Positions 31,635-41,374 are shown, counted from the first letter of the stretch. The stretch: DNA of 64,000 nt from Brenneria salicis ATCC 15712 = DSM 30166 (GCF_003315515.1 NZ_QNRY01000013.1:1-64000); one strand, 5' to 3'. Notes: generated by a model from the letters alone, not told the origin. Numbers and translations: made by a program.

Positions 31635-31667
31635 TGGCCGGTAGGTACCTTCCGGCCAATAGTTTTG
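31635..31667. terminator. Hairpin between convergent kdgF and hxpB
   Basis: TGGCCGG at 31635-31641 pairs with CCGGCCA at 31652-31658, then AATAGTTTT on the plus strand. It ends kdgF and may serve both directions. Confidence 0.6.
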
Positions 31668-31680
31668 TCCTGCACGCGTT

Positions 31681-32346
31681 TTAGGTAATGTGTGTGGTGT
31701 CCAACTGCTGCAACGAACTGAGTTGATGATCGGCCAGCACCCAACGTGGATCCTGGCTGAACGACGACGCCGGCACCACAATGGATCGCATGCGCGCCGC
31801 TTTGGTGGCAATCATGCCGTTTATCGAATCCTCCAACGCAACGCATTGTAACGGCGCAATCCCTAATCCCTCCGCCGCCTGCAAATAGACCTCAGGATGG
31901 GGTTTGCTATACGGCAGTTTTTCCGCGGAAACCACCACGTCGAAATAGCTTTCAAGCTGGAACATGCGTAAAACCTGTTGCAACAAGCGCGACGGTGATG
32001 CCGACGCCAGACCGATTTTGAGATTTTGCCGGCGGCAACATTGCAGCGCGTGTTCAACGCCGGGCAATAATGGACGACGCTCGTCAATCAGGGTGATTGC
32101 GCGCTCAATAATACGGTTCACGACCACCTTTTTATCGGAAGTTTTCCAGGGAGCAATGCGATACCAGAGATCAACCACCATATCGATACGTAATCCCAGG
32201 GTATCGGTCATGGACTTACGCAGTGAGGTATCAATGCCCAACGAGGCGATGACTTCAAGTTCGGCTATGTCCCACAAGGGCTCGGAATCAATCAGCAATC
32301 CATCCATATCAAAAATGGCGGCGCGAATAACAGTATTAGCAGTCAT
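31681..32346 (-). CDS. hxpB: HAD-family hexitol/hexose phosphatase HxpB (YniC)
   Basis: 221 residues from the ATG at 32346 (MTANTVIRAAIFDMDGLLIDSEPLW), close to E. coli HxpB (222). HAD motif I is DMDGLL, motif II is GLASASP, the motif III Lys is in KPHPEVYL, and motif IV is ALEDSINGM. It dephosphorylates sugar phosphates such as 2-deoxyglucose-6-P and sorbitol/mannitol phosphates. It is divergent from yniB, keeping the E. coli yniA-yniB-yniC neighbourhood. Confidence 0.94.
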   Translation of the reverse strand: MTANTVIRAAIFDMDGLLIDSEPLWDIAELEVIASLGIDTSLRKSMTDTLGLRIDMVVDLWYRIAPWKTSDKKVVVNRIIERAITLIDERRPLLPGVEHALQCCRRQNLKIGLASASPSRLLQQVLRMFQLESYFDVVVSAEKLPYSKPHPEVYLQAAEGLGIAPLQCVALEDSINGMIATKAARMRSIVVPASSFSQDPRWVLADHQLSSLQQLDTTHIT

Positions 32347-32543
32347 ACCAGCCCAGTCCCTCAAGGTAGAAAAGTCGGAAATCGATGATAATACAGGTTA
32401 ACTATATGCTAAATCATGGTTTGTAACGTGTGATGAGCGACAAAACATTGACTGATAATGAACTTAAAGTAGGCTGCTATCGGGATTTTTACAGTATACA
32501 CTGTTTGATATTAACGATACTGCGTCGCTCAAAAGGGGAACTC

Positions 32544-33092
32544 ATGACGTATCAACAGGCTGGCCTTATTGCCGTGGTTAAACGTATCGCGGGATGGATA
32601 ATTTTTATTCCAGCTCTGCTGTCTACACTCGTTTCGCTGGCCAATTATTTATACATTTATGCACAAAAAAAACAGGGGATTGATGCGGTTCTGCTGGATT
32701 TTCTGAACCTGATGATTGAAATGATTCGTTTCAACACGCCATTTCTCAATATTTTCTGGTATAACTCGCCGGTGCCTGATTTTTCTCGCTTTTTTATAAC
32801 TTCAAGCCTGATGTTCTGGCTGATTTACTTTCTGATTTTCATCGGTCTGGCGTTGCAGGTATCGGGCGCACGGATGTCCCGGCAGGTGAAAGCCATCCGC
32901 GAGGGGATTGAAGATCAGTTGATTCTGGAGAAAGTAAAAGGCAACGACAACAGCACGCGTGAAGGGCTTGAAGCGCGTGTCGTGGTTCCTCGCCATACCA
33001 TTTTTGTGCAGTTTTTCCCGCTTTATATCCTGCCGTTGATTCTGGTGGGCGCGGGATATCTGATTTTGCGTTTAATGGGCATGCCGTTGTAA
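32544..33092 (+). CDS. yniB: YniB family membrane protein
   Basis: 182 residues from the ATG at 32544 (MTYQQAGLIAVVKRI), with AAAAGGGGA upstream. An in-frame start at 32430 would add residues not in the family. Three or four membrane helices (about 14-35, 88-112, 152-176) surround a basic cytoplasmic segment with QVSGARMSRQ, as in E. coli YniB (178). The function is unknown. It converges with yniA, the two stops being 5 bases apart. Confidence 0.9.
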   Translation: MTYQQAGLIAVVKRIAGWIIFIPALLSTLVSLANYLYIYAQKKQGIDAVLLDFLNLMIEMIRFNTPFLNIFWYNSPVPDFSRFFITSSLMFWLIYFLIFIGLALQVSGARMSRQVKAIREGIEDQLILEKVKGNDNSTREGLEARVVVPRHTIFVQFFPLYILPLILVGAGYLILRLMGMPL

Positions 33093-33097
33093 CGCAA

Positions 33098-33958
33098 TCA
33101 TACGTTAAGTTGTTGTTCAATCGCCTGCTGCGCCGCCAGGATATTTTTCCCGCCGAACAGGTTGGCGCGGTTGAGCAGATAGTATATCTGATAGACCGGC
33201 TGGCGTTCGATAAAGCCTTTATCCAACGCCCATACGCTCTGATAGCCGTCATAGATTTGCGGCGGCAATTCGGGGTAGAGCGGCAACATCGCCAGATCGC
33301 ACTCGCGATCTCCCCAGTAACACGCTGGATCAAACAAATAAGCGCCGTTGTGACTATTCGCGCAGTTATTGGGCCACAGATCGCCATGCAGCAGGGAAGG
33401 CTGAGGCTGGTGGCCCGCCAGTCTTTCCTCTGCTCGCGTAATCAGGGTTTCGATATGACCAAAATGCATCCCTTTTTCGGCGGCTAACTGAAGCTGCCAG
33501 CCAATCCGTTGTTCAGCAAAGAAGATCGACCAGCGGCGTTGCCAGCAATTCGGTTGTGGTGTCGTCGACAGATCGTTATCGAAATCCAGCCCGAATTGCG
33601 GTTGGTCGCTCCATTGGTGCAGGTGCGCCAACTGTTCGCCAAGGCACCAGGCGCTGTGGGCATCCAACGGTTTTACCGGCAGATATTCCAACAGCAGGAA
33701 GCTATTATCGCGGGAACTGCCGACACCGTAGACGGCGGGCACATTAACCGTGTTACTGCGCGCCAGTAAGGTGATCTGATCGGCTTCGGCGGTGAATTTG
33801 GACAGCATTTCGCGGGTGTCGCATTTTACAAACACCTCGTGCTCACCGTATTGGACATACCATGTGGCGTGAATTTCGCCACCTGACAATTCATGACGCG
33901 CCTGGATATCAGCTGCGCCGAGGTGTTCTTCCAAAAGTCGGCTGATTGCTTGCCACAT
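33098..33958 (-). CDS. yniA: Fructosamine kinase family protein YniA
   Basis: 286 residues, the same length as E. coli YniA. Kinase-like fold: an ATP-binding strand with VFVKCD, the hinge LLEYLPVKPLD, and the catalytic loop LLHGDLWPNNCA followed by FDPACYWGDRECDLAM. Relatives phosphorylate ketosamines so that glycated proteins or metabolites can be repaired. No physiological substrate can be read from this sequence. Confidence 0.95.
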   Translation of the reverse strand: MWQAISRLLEEHLGAADIQARHELSGGEIHATWYVQYGEHEVFVKCDTREMLSKFTAEADQITLLARSNTVNVPAVYGVGSSRDNSFLLLEYLPVKPLDAHSAWCLGEQLAHLHQWSDQPQFGLDFDNDLSTTPQPNCWQRRWSIFFAEQRIGWQLQLAAEKGMHFGHIETLITRAEERLAGHQPQPSLLHGDLWPNNCANSHNGAYLFDPACYWGDRECDLAMLPLYPELPPQIYDGYQSVWALDKGFIERQPVYQIYYLLNRANLFGGKNILAAQQAIEQQLNV

Positions 33959-34188
33959 AAGGTCATCCTCTCGTTGATATTGCCAGATATCCTGATTCTT
34001 CTCGCCGCCGCGACCTGCCAGCCAAGCCGATGACGATTACCACGGTAACGCATTAAGCACAATAAAAACCGGACTTGTAACACAGTGATGACGATGGTGG
34101 TGAACGCGCTCAGCAGAAGAGTATAGACGCAGTTGAAAAATAACGCAGTTTGCCTATCGTGCGCAATCGGTACATGAAAATGGTGTAT

Positions 34189-34211
34189 CAGGGATGGGCT
34201 GGCCATCCCTG
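34189..34211. other. Perfect 9-bp hairpin downstream of sitD
   Basis: CAGGGATGG - GCTGG - CCATCCCTG, 42 bases beyond the sitD stop. The flank on the sit side is only weakly T-rich, so it may be an mRNA-end hairpin and not a full intrinsic terminator. The rest of the yniA-sitD gap (33959-34252) shows no gene. Confidence 0.5.
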
Positions 34212-34252
34212 AGTTTACGTTATGATGGGGAGGGTAGAAGGCGTATCCGCCG

Positions 34253-35113
34253 TCATGCGGTTTTCGCCGGGGCTGTCAACGCGGCGGTTTTACGCAGTTT
34301 CCACTGGTGATAAATCAGAGCCAGTACAAAAAACGATGCCTGTACCAGCACAATGCAAGGGCCGGTGGCGCCATCAATGTGGAAGCTGATTAACGTTCCG
34401 GTGACACAGGAGAACACTGAGACAGCCGTCGCCACAATCAGCATGCGGTCAAATTGCTTGCATACCATAAACGCGACGATACCCGGCGCTATCAGCAACG
34501 CGATGACCAAAATCACCCCGACCGTCTGCAATGAAGCCACGATCGTCAACGCCAACAGGCAGAGCAGGCCATAGTGCAGCAGCTTCACCGGCAGACCTAT
34601 TACCCGCGCATGGCTGGGATCGAAACAGTAGAGCATGAAATCACGTCGCTTGAGCAGGATGACCGACAAGGTAATACCCGCAATCAACACGATTTGCGTC
34701 AGTTCCTGACGGGTGATCCCCAGCACGTTGCCAAACAGAATATGGTTGAGGTGCTGGTCGGTATCGACACGGGCAAACATCACCAGCCCCAGCGCAAACA
34801 TGCCGGAAAAGATAATCCCCATGACCGTATCTTCTTTTACCCGGCTATGCTCTTTGACGTAACCGGTGGCGATGGCGCAGAAGATACCGGAAACAAAGGC
34901 CCCGATCACCAGCGGTATCCCCAACAGAAATGCCACGACGATACCGGGCAGCACGGCATGCGAAATCGCATCGCCCATCAGTGACCAGCCTTTCAGCACC
35001 AGAAAGCATGACAGCACGGCGCATACGGTTCCGGTGATGACGGCGGCGATGATCGCTCGTTGCATAAACGGGTAGGCAAGCGGTTCGGTAAACCAACTAA
35101 TCAGCATGCTCAT
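34253..35113 (-). CDS. sitD: Mn/Fe ABC transporter permease SitD
   Basis: 286 residues, ABC-3 (ZnuB/MntB) family permease with about eight helices. It carries the conserved loop LKGWSLMGDAISHAVLPGIVV and a C-terminal QWKLRKTAAL tail. With SitC it forms the channel for Mn2+/Fe2+ uptake. It is the last gene of sitABCD, overlapping sitC by 4 bases. Confidence 0.93.
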   Translation of the reverse strand: MSMLISWFTEPLAYPFMQRAIIAAVITGTVCAVLSCFLVLKGWSLMGDAISHAVLPGIVVAFLLGIPLVIGAFVSGIFCAIATGYVKEHSRVKEDTVMGIIFSGMFALGLVMFARVDTDQHLNHILFGNVLGITRQELTQIVLIAGITLSVILLKRRDFMLYCFDPSHARVIGLPVKLLHYGLLCLLALTIVASLQTVGVILVIALLIAPGIVAFMVCKQFDRMLIVATAVSVFSCVTGTLISFHIDGATGPCIVLVQASFFVLALIYHQWKLRKTAALTAPAKTA

Positions 35114-35973
35114 AGCGCATCTCCCGTTTGGTCGTGTTGCCGGGCGCGGCGGGATGCCAGCAAACCGTGTTTGGGGGCGAATAAAAACGCCAGCAGGAAG
35201 ACCACGGTTTGCAAGGTGACGATAACGCCGCCTGTGGCGCCATCCAGGAAAAAGCTCAGATAGGCGCCCACTGAACTGGTGATTGAACCCAACGCAATGG
35301 CAATCAGCACCAAACGCTCAAAACGGTCAGTGAGAAGATAGGCTGTAGCGCCGGGCGTGATCACCATCGCGATGACCAGAATGGCACCTACGGTTTGCAG
35401 TGCGGCAACAGTACAGGCGCTGAGCAAGGTGAAGAAAAGGATTTTCAGCTTCAGTGGCGAAAGACCGATCGAGCGCGCGTGGTTTTCATCAAAGAACACC
35501 GCCAGCAGGTCTTTCCACAGCAAACACAGAATGACGAAAGTGATGCCGATGATGATTTCCACCTGAAGCATATCCGCATCGTCGATACCCAGAATATTAC
35601 CGAAGATAATCGACTGAACATTAATAGAGGTCGGATTAAGTGAAATAATCAACAGACCGACCGCGAAGAAGGTGGAAAAAATAAAGCCGATAATCGCGTC
35701 TTCACGCAGCCGGGTAATATGCCGGATCAACGTCATCGCTAACGCAGCCAACATGCCGGTGAAAAACGCGCCTGCGGCATACGGAAAACCGAGCGCATAA
35801 GCCCCTGCGACGCCAGGCACCACCGAGTGCGACAACGCATCGCCCATCAATGACCAACCCTTCAGCATCAGGTAGGCGGACAGAAATGCGCAGACGCCGC
35901 CGACAATCGCGCTGACCCAGATCGCTTTGACCATGTAGTTATAGGCAAAGGGTTGCAATAGAATATCGACCAT
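35110..35973 (-). CDS. sitC: Mn/Fe ABC transporter permease SitC
   Basis: 287 residues, a second ABC-3 permease paralogous to SitD. It shares LKGWSLMGDALSHSVVPGVAG and a LFAPKHGLLASRRARQ tail, typical of SitC/YfeC. It overlaps sitB by one base and sitD by four, so translation is coupled. Confidence 0.94.
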   Translation of the reverse strand: MVDILLQPFAYNYMVKAIWVSAIVGGVCAFLSAYLMLKGWSLMGDALSHSVVPGVAGAYALGFPYAAGAFFTGMLAALAMTLIRHITRLREDAIIGFIFSTFFAVGLLIISLNPTSINVQSIIFGNILGIDDADMLQVEIIIGITFVILCLLWKDLLAVFFDENHARSIGLSPLKLKILFFTLLSACTVAALQTVGAILVIAMVITPGATAYLLTDRFERLVLIAIALGSITSSVGAYLSFFLDGATGGVIVTLQTVVFLLAFLFAPKHGLLASRRARQHDQTGDAL

Positions 35974-36863
35974 CAGTCTTTCTCCTCCTCCGGGGGGGTG
36001 AACAGCGCGGGAGGATCGCTCTTGGTTGAACCATAAAATACCGCCGGACGTTCATCATCCGTCAGGACGGTAACGGAACGAACATCATCATCGTCGTGGA
36101 GATTAGGACCGCCGAGATTAATGTGGCGCAATACTCCGCCAAAGGTTTTTTCCAGATTGCTTTGGGTGAACGTACTGTGGGTGGGGCCAGCCGCCAGCAC
36201 AGTACGGTTGACCAGAATAACATTATCGCAGAACTCAGGCACGCTACCGAGATTGTGAGTCGCCACCAGGATCAGGTGTCCTTCATTGCGCAGTGAGCGC
36301 AACAGGTCGATAATGGCGTTTTCGGTTTTAACATCGACGCCGGTAAAAGGTTCATCCAGCAACAACACGCTGCCTTGCTGCGCCAGCGCACGGGCCAGGA
36401 AGACGCGTTTTTTCTGGCCGCCGGATAGCTCGCCTATTTGACGCTGCCGCAAAGCGGAAAGCCCCACGCGCTCCAGGGATTCGGCAACAATGTCGCGATC
36501 CTGCTGACTGGGCATGCGCAGAAAATTCATTTTTCCATAACGTCCCATCATCACCACATCGGAAACCAGCACCGGAAAGTTCCAGTCTACGTCTTCCGTC
36601 TGCGGGACATAGGCAACCAGATTTTGCTTTAGAGCCTGAAAAATAGGCTGTTTATTAAGCAGCACTTGCCCGGAGGTGGGTTTGACCAGCCCCATGATGC
36701 TTTTGAATAGTGTTGATTTTCCGCTGCCGTTTACCCCGACCAGCGCACAAATCGTCCCGCCTTTCAGCGAAAAGGAGGCGCGGCGGATAGCCTGATGCCC
36801 GTTGCTGTAAGTGACGGAAACATCATTGACATCTAATGACTGTGTTGCGAGATCGCTGCTCAT
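35973..36863 (-). CDS. sitB: Mn/Fe ABC transporter ATPase SitB
   Basis: 296 residues: Walker [10 protein letters not shown], signature [15 protein letters not shown], Walker [13 protein letters not shown] and H-loop VATHN. A C-terminal acidic extension with HDDDDVRS follows, as in SitB/YfeB proteins. Drives metal uptake through SitCD. It overlaps sitA by 4 bases. Confidence 0.95.
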   Translation of the reverse strand: MSSDLATQSLDVNDVSVTYSNGHQAIRRASFSLKGGTICALVGVNGSGKSTLFKSIMGLVKPTSGQVLLNKQPIFQALKQNLVAYVPQTEDVDWNFPVLVSDVVMMGRYGKMNFLRMPSQQDRDIVAESLERVGLSALRQRQIGELSGGQKKRVFLARALAQQGSVLLLDEPFTGVDVKTENAIIDLLRSLRNEGHLILVATHNLGSVPEFCDNVILVNRTVLAAGPTHSTFTQSNLEKTFGGVLRHINLGGPNLHDDDDVRSVTVLTDDERPAVFYGSTKSDPPALFTPPEEEKD

Positions 36864-37774
36864 TGATTAAATCCTTTGGCGATGGTTTCCACCGTGACGT
36901 TCAGTAAATCAATATAGGTAGGAACCGGGCCTTTTGCATTTGACAGCGAATCAACATAGAGCACGCCGCCATACTTGGCTCCGGTTTCTTTACTCACTTG
37001 CTTTGCCGGTTTGTCCGAAATCGTGCTTTCACTGAATACCACCGGGATGTTCTTTTCGCGCACAGTATCTATCACGCGGCGCACCTGTTGCGGCGAGCCT
37101 TGTTCATCCGCGTTGATTGGCCACAAGTACGCTTCATTGAATTGATAATCTTTGGTCAGATAACTGAATGCGCCTTCACTGGTGACAAGCCAGCGTTGCT
37201 GGGCGGGAATGCGTGAGAGGCGCTCACGCAGCGGGGCATCGATCGCTTTGACTTTTTCCGCATAGGCTTTGGCATTGCGGTTATAGGTTTCGGCGTTGGC
37301 CGGATCGTATTTCACCAATCCCGCGCGAATGTTCTCAATATAGATTAGCGCATTGGACGGCGACATCCAGGCGTGAGGGTTCGGGTTGCCATTGTAGGCG
37401 CCTTCGCGGATGGGTTGCGGCGTGATCCCTTCGGTCACTACCACTGCGGGCACATCTTTGACATTTTCAAAAAAACGCTCAAACCAGCGCTCCAGATTCA
37501 TACCATTCCACAGTATCAACTGGGCGGACTGCGCTTTGACGATATCGCGCGGCGTGGGTTGATAGTCATGAATTTCCGCCCCCGGTTTGGTGATCGACTC
37601 TACCGTCGCAGCATCCCCGGCAATGTTTTGCGCGATATCCTGAATAATGGTGAAAGTGGTGACGACCTTAAGTTTTTCCGCCGCCTGCGCGTAACCGCTG
37701 GCTAGTAAAAATAAAGCGCATGGCAAAACAATACGTCGTAAGAGAGGAGAAAAGTTAATCTGGAAAGCGGTCAT
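36860..37774 (-). CDS. sitA: Mn/Fe periplasmic binding protein SitA
   Basis: 304 residues with a cleavable signal peptide (to about ASGYAQA, residue 31). Cluster A-I metal-binding protein: the ligands are probably His in GAEIHDYQP, His in NPHAWMSP, Glu in TSEGAFSYL and Asp in LYVDSLS. It captures Mn2+ and Fe2+ and passes them to SitBCD. It heads the operon, with a Fur-box candidate 34 bases upstream. The order and all four lengths fit YfeABCD/SitABCD rather than the zinc system ZnuABC. Confidence 0.94.
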   Translation of the reverse strand: MTAFQINFSPLLRRIVLPCALFLLASGYAQAAEKLKVVTTFTIIQDIAQNIAGDAATVESITKPGAEIHDYQPTPRDIVKAQSAQLILWNGMNLERWFERFFENVKDVPAVVVTEGITPQPIREGAYNGNPNPHAWMSPSNALIYIENIRAGLVKYDPANAETYNRNAKAYAEKVKAIDAPLRERLSRIPAQQRWLVTSEGAFSYLTKDYQFNEAYLWPINADEQGSPQQVRRVIDTVREKNIPVVFSESTISDKPAKQVSKETGAKYGGVLYVDSLSNAKGPVPTYIDLLNVTVETIAKGFNQ

Positions 37775-37807
37775 GCATTATCCTTACAAAGCGCATATAA
37801 TTTACAT

Positions 37808-37826
37808 GAGAATAATTATCAATATC
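37808..37826 (-). promoter_or_regulatory. Fur-box candidate before sitA
   Basis: GAGAATAATTATCAATATC matches 15 of 19 positions of the Fur consensus GATAATGATAATCATTATC, 34 bases upstream of the sitA start. Sit operons in enterobacteria are controlled by Fur and MntR. Confidence 0.75.
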
Positions 37827-38164
37827 ATTTAAGTCAAGAAACAAAGAAAGGCTGAGGGAGGTGATGGCGTGCCCGTCGACACCAGTGATGGCTACCTGTA
37901 CATCTGTGCATATGAGCGAGAAACCCATAATGCTCCTTTGGTAACAAAAATATTGATCTAATTTAATAAATCGTAACTAGTGTTGCAACGTAAGTCTAAC
38001 GGTAACGAGTAAATCAGTCTTTTTTTGATTATGTGATGAACAACCGGTGGGCGGGCATGAAGGAAAAAACCGGGAGATAAATTAAAAAAATGCCGCCACC
38101 TGCCGATAAATTATAGGCTATAAGAATTGGGTATAAATTTTTACCGAGAAGGTATGTAAACAAC

Positions 38165-38260
38165 ATGAACACGAAATCAGAAAGACGCTGGAAACTGGCA
38201 AGTATAATTTTACTGATACTGGCGACCGTATTATTCGTTGTTATGTTACAGATTGAGTAG
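38165..38260 (+). CDS. Tiny single-helix membrane protein (unrecognised)
   Basis: 31-residue ORF starting MNTKSERRWKLASIILLILA and ending VVMLQIE. A short basic N-terminus (KSERRWK) precedes one hydrophobic helix (about residues 11-29), so it would insert N-in. GAGAAGG lies upstream, somewhat far from the ATG (about 14 bases). Small membrane proteins of this type are common near cspC and yobF in enterobacteria, but I do not recognise this one. It lies alone in the 730-base gap between sitA and yobF. Confidence 0.5.
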   Translation: MNTKSERRWKLASIILLILATVLFVVMLQIE

Positions 38261-38507
38261 CACGCCCACGATGTAGATAGCTGTTGTGGGAGGACGTAGA
38301 CCATTGTACTTCCTTGTATCAAGGAACTGTTGGTAGCGCTCATTGGATAAAGCGCTATCCAGCCTCATTTCACCCGAAATCGCTTATTACTGAAGCATTG
38401 ATGACGCTAATCTGTGCGGCATGTCCATGACTGATAAAAAATGGCTTGCCATTGATTACAGAGTGTGTAATAACACTTCTGGGTAAAACGAGGTACAGTT
38501 CTGTATA

Positions 38508-38619
38508 TGAATGGCATTTTTAGTAAAGAAGAGTTTAGTACAAACGTTAGCGTTGCACTTCTCTGCCGATCCTTATCTTAGTGCCTCAAGCAGTAACGAC
38601 TTTGGTTTGTCTGTATAAC
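38508..38619 (+). pseudogene. yobF: yobF-like small ORF with an internal frameshift
   Basis: The first frame reads MNGIFSKEEFSTNVSV and then stops at 38580-38582. The second frame continues HFSADPYLSASSSNDFGLSV and ends at 38617-38619. E. coli YobF, cotranscribed with cspC, reads [25 protein letters not shown]. The two halves therefore align, with about five bases missing between NVSV and HFSADPY. The location directly before cspC fits. The E. coli sequence is quoted from memory. Confidence 0.65.
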
Positions 38620-38657
38620 GCCTCTGGCGGTTTAAACAATTAAAGGAAATATTTGAA

Positions 38658-38867
38658 ATGGCAAAGATTAAAGGTCAGGTAAAGTGGTTCAACGAGTCTA
38701 AAGGCTTCGGTTTCATTACTCCGGCTGACGGCAGCAAAGACGTATTTGTGCACTTCTCCGCAATTCAAGGCAACGGCTTCAAAACTCTGGCTGAAGGCCA
38801 GAACGTAGAATTCGAAATTCAAGATGGTCAGAAAGGTCCATCAGCAGTAAACGTTACTGCACTGTAA
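38658..38867 (+). CDS. cspC: Cold-shock-like RNA chaperone CspC
   Basis: 69 residues, nearly identical to E. coli CspC. RNP1 is [11 protein letters not shown]2 is VFVHFSAI, and the ending is [10 protein letters not shown]. It is a single OB-fold protein that melts RNA structure, prevents transcription termination and stabilises stress mRNAs. AAAGGAAA is at the ribosome-binding position, 38 bases after the yobF remnant. Confidence 0.97.
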   Translation: MAKIKGQVKWFNESKGFGFITPADGSKDVFVHFSAIQGNGFKTLAEGQNVEFEIQDGQKGPSAVNVTAL

Positions 38868-38884
38868 TTTATCGCTTCTATTGC

Positions 38885-38910
38885 AAAACCCGCCACGATG
38901 CGGGTTTTTT
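38885..38910 (+). terminator. Terminator after cspC
   Basis: AAAACCCGC - CACGAT - GCGGGTTTTTT. Confidence 0.88.
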
Positions 38911-39009
38911 GTTGCCTGAGATTTATCAATCAACACATTTTTGTCATATAACGTCTTATCAACCGGTATTATGCGGTATAAAAACGTTTTTTTGCGGGGA
39001 AGGGGTCTG

Positions 39010-39840
39010 ATGTCTTATCAATGCCCGCTATGCCAACAGCCCTTGCAACGGATGAGTCAGCAATGGTCGTGTGGCCGTCATAGTTTTGATTGTGCCAAAG
39101 AGGGCTATGTGAACCTGTTGCCGGTGCAATTCAAGCGCTCAAAACAACCAGGCGATAGCGCCGAGATGATGCAAGCGCGCCGAAAGTTTTTGGATGCCGG
39201 CCACTATCAGCCACTGCGGGAACGTGTCACGCAACGCTTGGATGAAATTCTGACGCCTCAAGCGAGCGCGTTACTCGATATTGGCTGCGGGGAAGGGTAT
39301 TACACGACGGCGCTGGCGGCGCGTTTGCAACAACACCGAGAAATGACAGTCTATGGGCTGGATGTTTCAAAAGCCGCAATCCAGCGGGCGGCGAAGCGTT
39401 ACCAGAATGTTGATTTCTGTGTGGCGTCAAGCCAGCGTCTGCCATTTAACGATCACTCTTTTGACGCCATATTAAAAATTTATGCTCCGTGTAACGATAC
39501 TGAATTACGGCGCACGGTGAAGCGCGGCGGCTGGTTGATGACCATATCGCCCGGGCCTCGTCACCTTTATCAGATCAAGGCTGAGGTCTACGATCAGGCA
39601 CTGCCGCATCCAGTCAGGGATGAGGCGCTGGACGGGTTTGAGTTGGTTGAACAACAAACATTGGCGTATTCGATGCAGTTGTCAGGACCGGAGGCGGCGG
39701 CATTGTTGCAAATGACGCCATTCGCCTGGCGTGCGACGCCGGAAGTCAGTCAGCGCATACAGGCTGCGCCGCAATTTGCTTGTGAAACAGACTTTATTAT
39801 CCGATTGCATCAGCGCATTGAACCGCTGGACGCTCGATAA
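39010..39840 (+). CDS. rlmA: 23S rRNA (guanine745-N1)-methyltransferase RlmA
   Basis: 276 residues from the ATG at 39010 ([13 protein letters not shown]), with AAGGGG upstream. An upstream in-frame start at 38941 is not supported by the family. The N-terminal zinc finger uses CPLC ... C..H, and the Rossmann methyltransferase domain has the SAM motif [12 protein letters not shown] (about residues 94-105). [10 protein letters not shown] and the conserved [11 protein letters not shown] follow. It methylates G745 in helix 35 of 23S rRNA. Confidence 0.95.
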   Translation: MSYQCPLCQQPLQRMSQQWSCGRHSFDCAKEGYVNLLPVQFKRSKQPGDSAEMMQARRKFLDAGHYQPLRERVTQRLDEILTPQASALLDIGCGEGYYTTALAARLQQHREMTVYGLDVSKAAIQRAAKRYQNVDFCVASSQRLPFNDHSFDAILKIYAPCNDTELRRTVKRGGWLMTISPGPRHLYQIKAEVYDQALPHPVRDEALDGFELVEQQTLAYSMQLSGPEAAALLQMTPFAWRATPEVSQRIQAAPQFACETDFIIRLHQRIEPLDAR

Positions 39841-39863
39841 AAGTAAGTTGAAAAAGCGTAAGA

Positions 39864-39896
39864 ATGGGCGAGATGACGATAAATCCGCCCATTTTT
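39864..39896 (+). terminator. Terminator between rlmA and mntP
   Basis: ATGGGCG at 39864-39870 pairs with CGCCCAT at 39886-39892, followed by TTTTC. It lies between convergent genes. Confidence 0.65.
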
Positions 39897-39914
39897 CAGG
39901 GAATGCGGATAAAG

Positions 39915-40487
39915 TCAGGCGACGTTGCCGATATGTTCGTACAGGATGTTGCAACCGATACCAATCAATATCACGCCGCCGATAATCTCAGCCTTTTTGC
40001 CGAGCAGTGGGCCGATATAACGCCCAATCAGCATACCTAACGTCACCATAATCATGGTCGCCATACCAATAACCATAGCCGTATGGAAGATATTGACCTG
40101 TAAGAAAGCCAGTCCAGCACCGATCGCCATCGCATCAAGGCTGGTGGCGAAGGCGGTGCAAATGAGTAGCGCCAGACTATGTTTTCCGATTTTTTCACAG
40201 TGGCAGGGATCGGTTCCCTTGATACCTTCGGTAATCATGCGCACGCCAAGAATCACCAGCAGGATGAATGCCACCCAATGATCCCATTCGATAATGTACT
40301 GGCTGGCAAAAAAGCCCAGAGCCCAGCCCATCAGCGGTGTGATGGCTTCAATGATCCCGAAGATAAAGCCGGTACGAATGGCGTCCCGAAAACGGGGTTT
40401 GTGCAGAACCGCGCCTTTACCGATAGACGCGGCAAACGCATCCATCGACATACCAAAAGCAAGAATGAGGGTTGCTGAAAGGTTCAT
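39915..40487 (-). CDS. mntP: Manganese efflux pump MntP
   Basis: 190 residues with six membrane helices in two repeats. Both carry the acidic signature of the family: [14 protein letters not shown] near the N-terminus and [11 protein letters not shown] in the second half (the Asp residues needed for Mn2+ export). It protects against Mn overload. Expression is probably controlled by the manganese riboswitch in its leader and by Fur/MntR. Confidence 0.96.
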   Translation of the reverse strand: MNLSATLILAFGMSMDAFAASIGKGAVLHKPRFRDAIRTGFIFGIIEAITPLMGWALGFFASQYIIEWDHWVAFILLVILGVRMITEGIKGTDPCHCEKIGKHSLALLICTAFATSLDAMAIGAGLAFLQVNIFHTAMVIGMATMIMVTLGMLIGRYIGPLLGKKAEIIGGVILIGIGCNILYEHIGNVA

Positions 40488-40499
40488 GTTAAATAGCCT

Positions 40500-40725
40500 C
40501 GACTGTATGCTTGTCCATATCCACGTAGATCATCCCCAACCAGATGATGATCCCCTCGTGTCTATGGTCTCGCTTGCCCTTTGGCCGCCCGCACCACGTT
40601 TAAATCTTTCCGCGAAAAACCATATTGCAAAACCTATCCCGCGAAAGGATAAAACGAGTATGTTGATACGAGCATTTCTAACTATCGTCAGAAATCAGCT
40701 ACTCCCCAATGACGGCGCAACCTTA
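40500..40725 (-). ncRNA. yybP-ykoY manganese riboswitch in the mntP leader
   Basis: On the minus strand the leader holds TTGGGGAGTAGCTGATTTC (the GGGGAGTAGC motif is at 40698-40707), then CAACATACTCGTT and further GC-rich stems up to the mntP start. These are the features of the E. coli mntP leader, a known yybP-ykoY Mn2+-sensing element. The boundaries are approximate, because I did not fold the RNA. Confidence 0.8.
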
Positions 40726-40775
40726 ACATATTATTTATAGACTAAACAACAATAAAAGTTTTAGGGTTTATCAAT

Positions 40776-40794
40776 GCAATTGATAATCATTTTC
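40776..40794 (-). promoter_or_regulatory. Fur-box candidate upstream of mntP
   Basis: GCAATTGATAATCATTTTC matches 15 of 19 positions of the Fur consensus. It lies upstream of the riboswitch, where the mntP promoter should be. E. coli mntP is under Fur and MntR control. The gap up to yobD (to 40915) is otherwise AT-rich with no gene. Confidence 0.7.
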
Positions 40795-40915
40795 ATTTAA
40801 ACAAAAGTTAGTTGTGATCATATAAAATAACATCTGATTTCGTACGGTTAAAAGAACGCCAATACGTTGCGAATATTTTAATAATAATTTAAGTTTCCTT
40901 TGTGTAATATTTATA

Positions 40916-41374
40916 TTATTGATTTTCAATCATAAATTTATAAATCTTCTCCAGATCATCAATTTGATTAACCTTTATAAGTAATTGACGCCGTTCAAGG
41001 GCAATAACCAGAACGCCGTCCTCGGATAAATTGATGCTTTGAATACGGTTATAAGAAATAAATATATTGGCATAAAAGAATCCGGTTGATTTAAACAATA
41101 ATTTTGGATGCCGAATATAGGCAAGATACAGCGCCATGAATGCTAAAAAAAGCAAAAGAGAAGTGGTAATTACCGTACCGTTATTGACAATATTCTGATA
41201 AATAAGAATTCCCACCAAACCAATAAAAATAAGGGCATCCAGACGATTGACGCGTTTGAGCATCACGCGTAGCTGTGTTTCGCCTTTTAATCTGTCCATG
41301 ATGAATTCATCATAGATGGCATAAAGCAGTGTCAACCCGATCACTATCGTCAGAGCGATATCCGTAAGCGTCAT
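40916..41374 (-). CDS. yobD: YobD family membrane protein (DUF986)
   Basis: 152 residues from the ATG at 41374 ([10 protein letters not shown]), equal to E. coli YobD, with GGAG upstream. The frame is open further upstream but unsupported. Three membrane helices (about 5-25, 45-62, 68-85) are followed by a soluble tail with [20 protein letters not shown] and DDLEKIYK. Function unknown; the linkage to manXYZ is conserved in enterobacteria. Confidence 0.92.
   Translation of the reverse strand: MTLTDIALTIVIGLTLLYAIYDEFIMDRLKGETQLRVMLKRVNRLDALIFIGLVGILIYQNIVNNGTVITTSLLLFLAFMALYLAYIRHPKLLFKSTGFFYANIFISYNRIQSINLSEDGVLVIALERRQLLIKVNQIDDLEKIYKFMIENQ

Noticed and set aside
38029-38343. 104-codon minus-strand ORF downstream of cspC/yobF region
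   Set aside because: Weak composition, no ribosome-binding site, and it overlaps the better small plus-strand ORF at 38165-38260.
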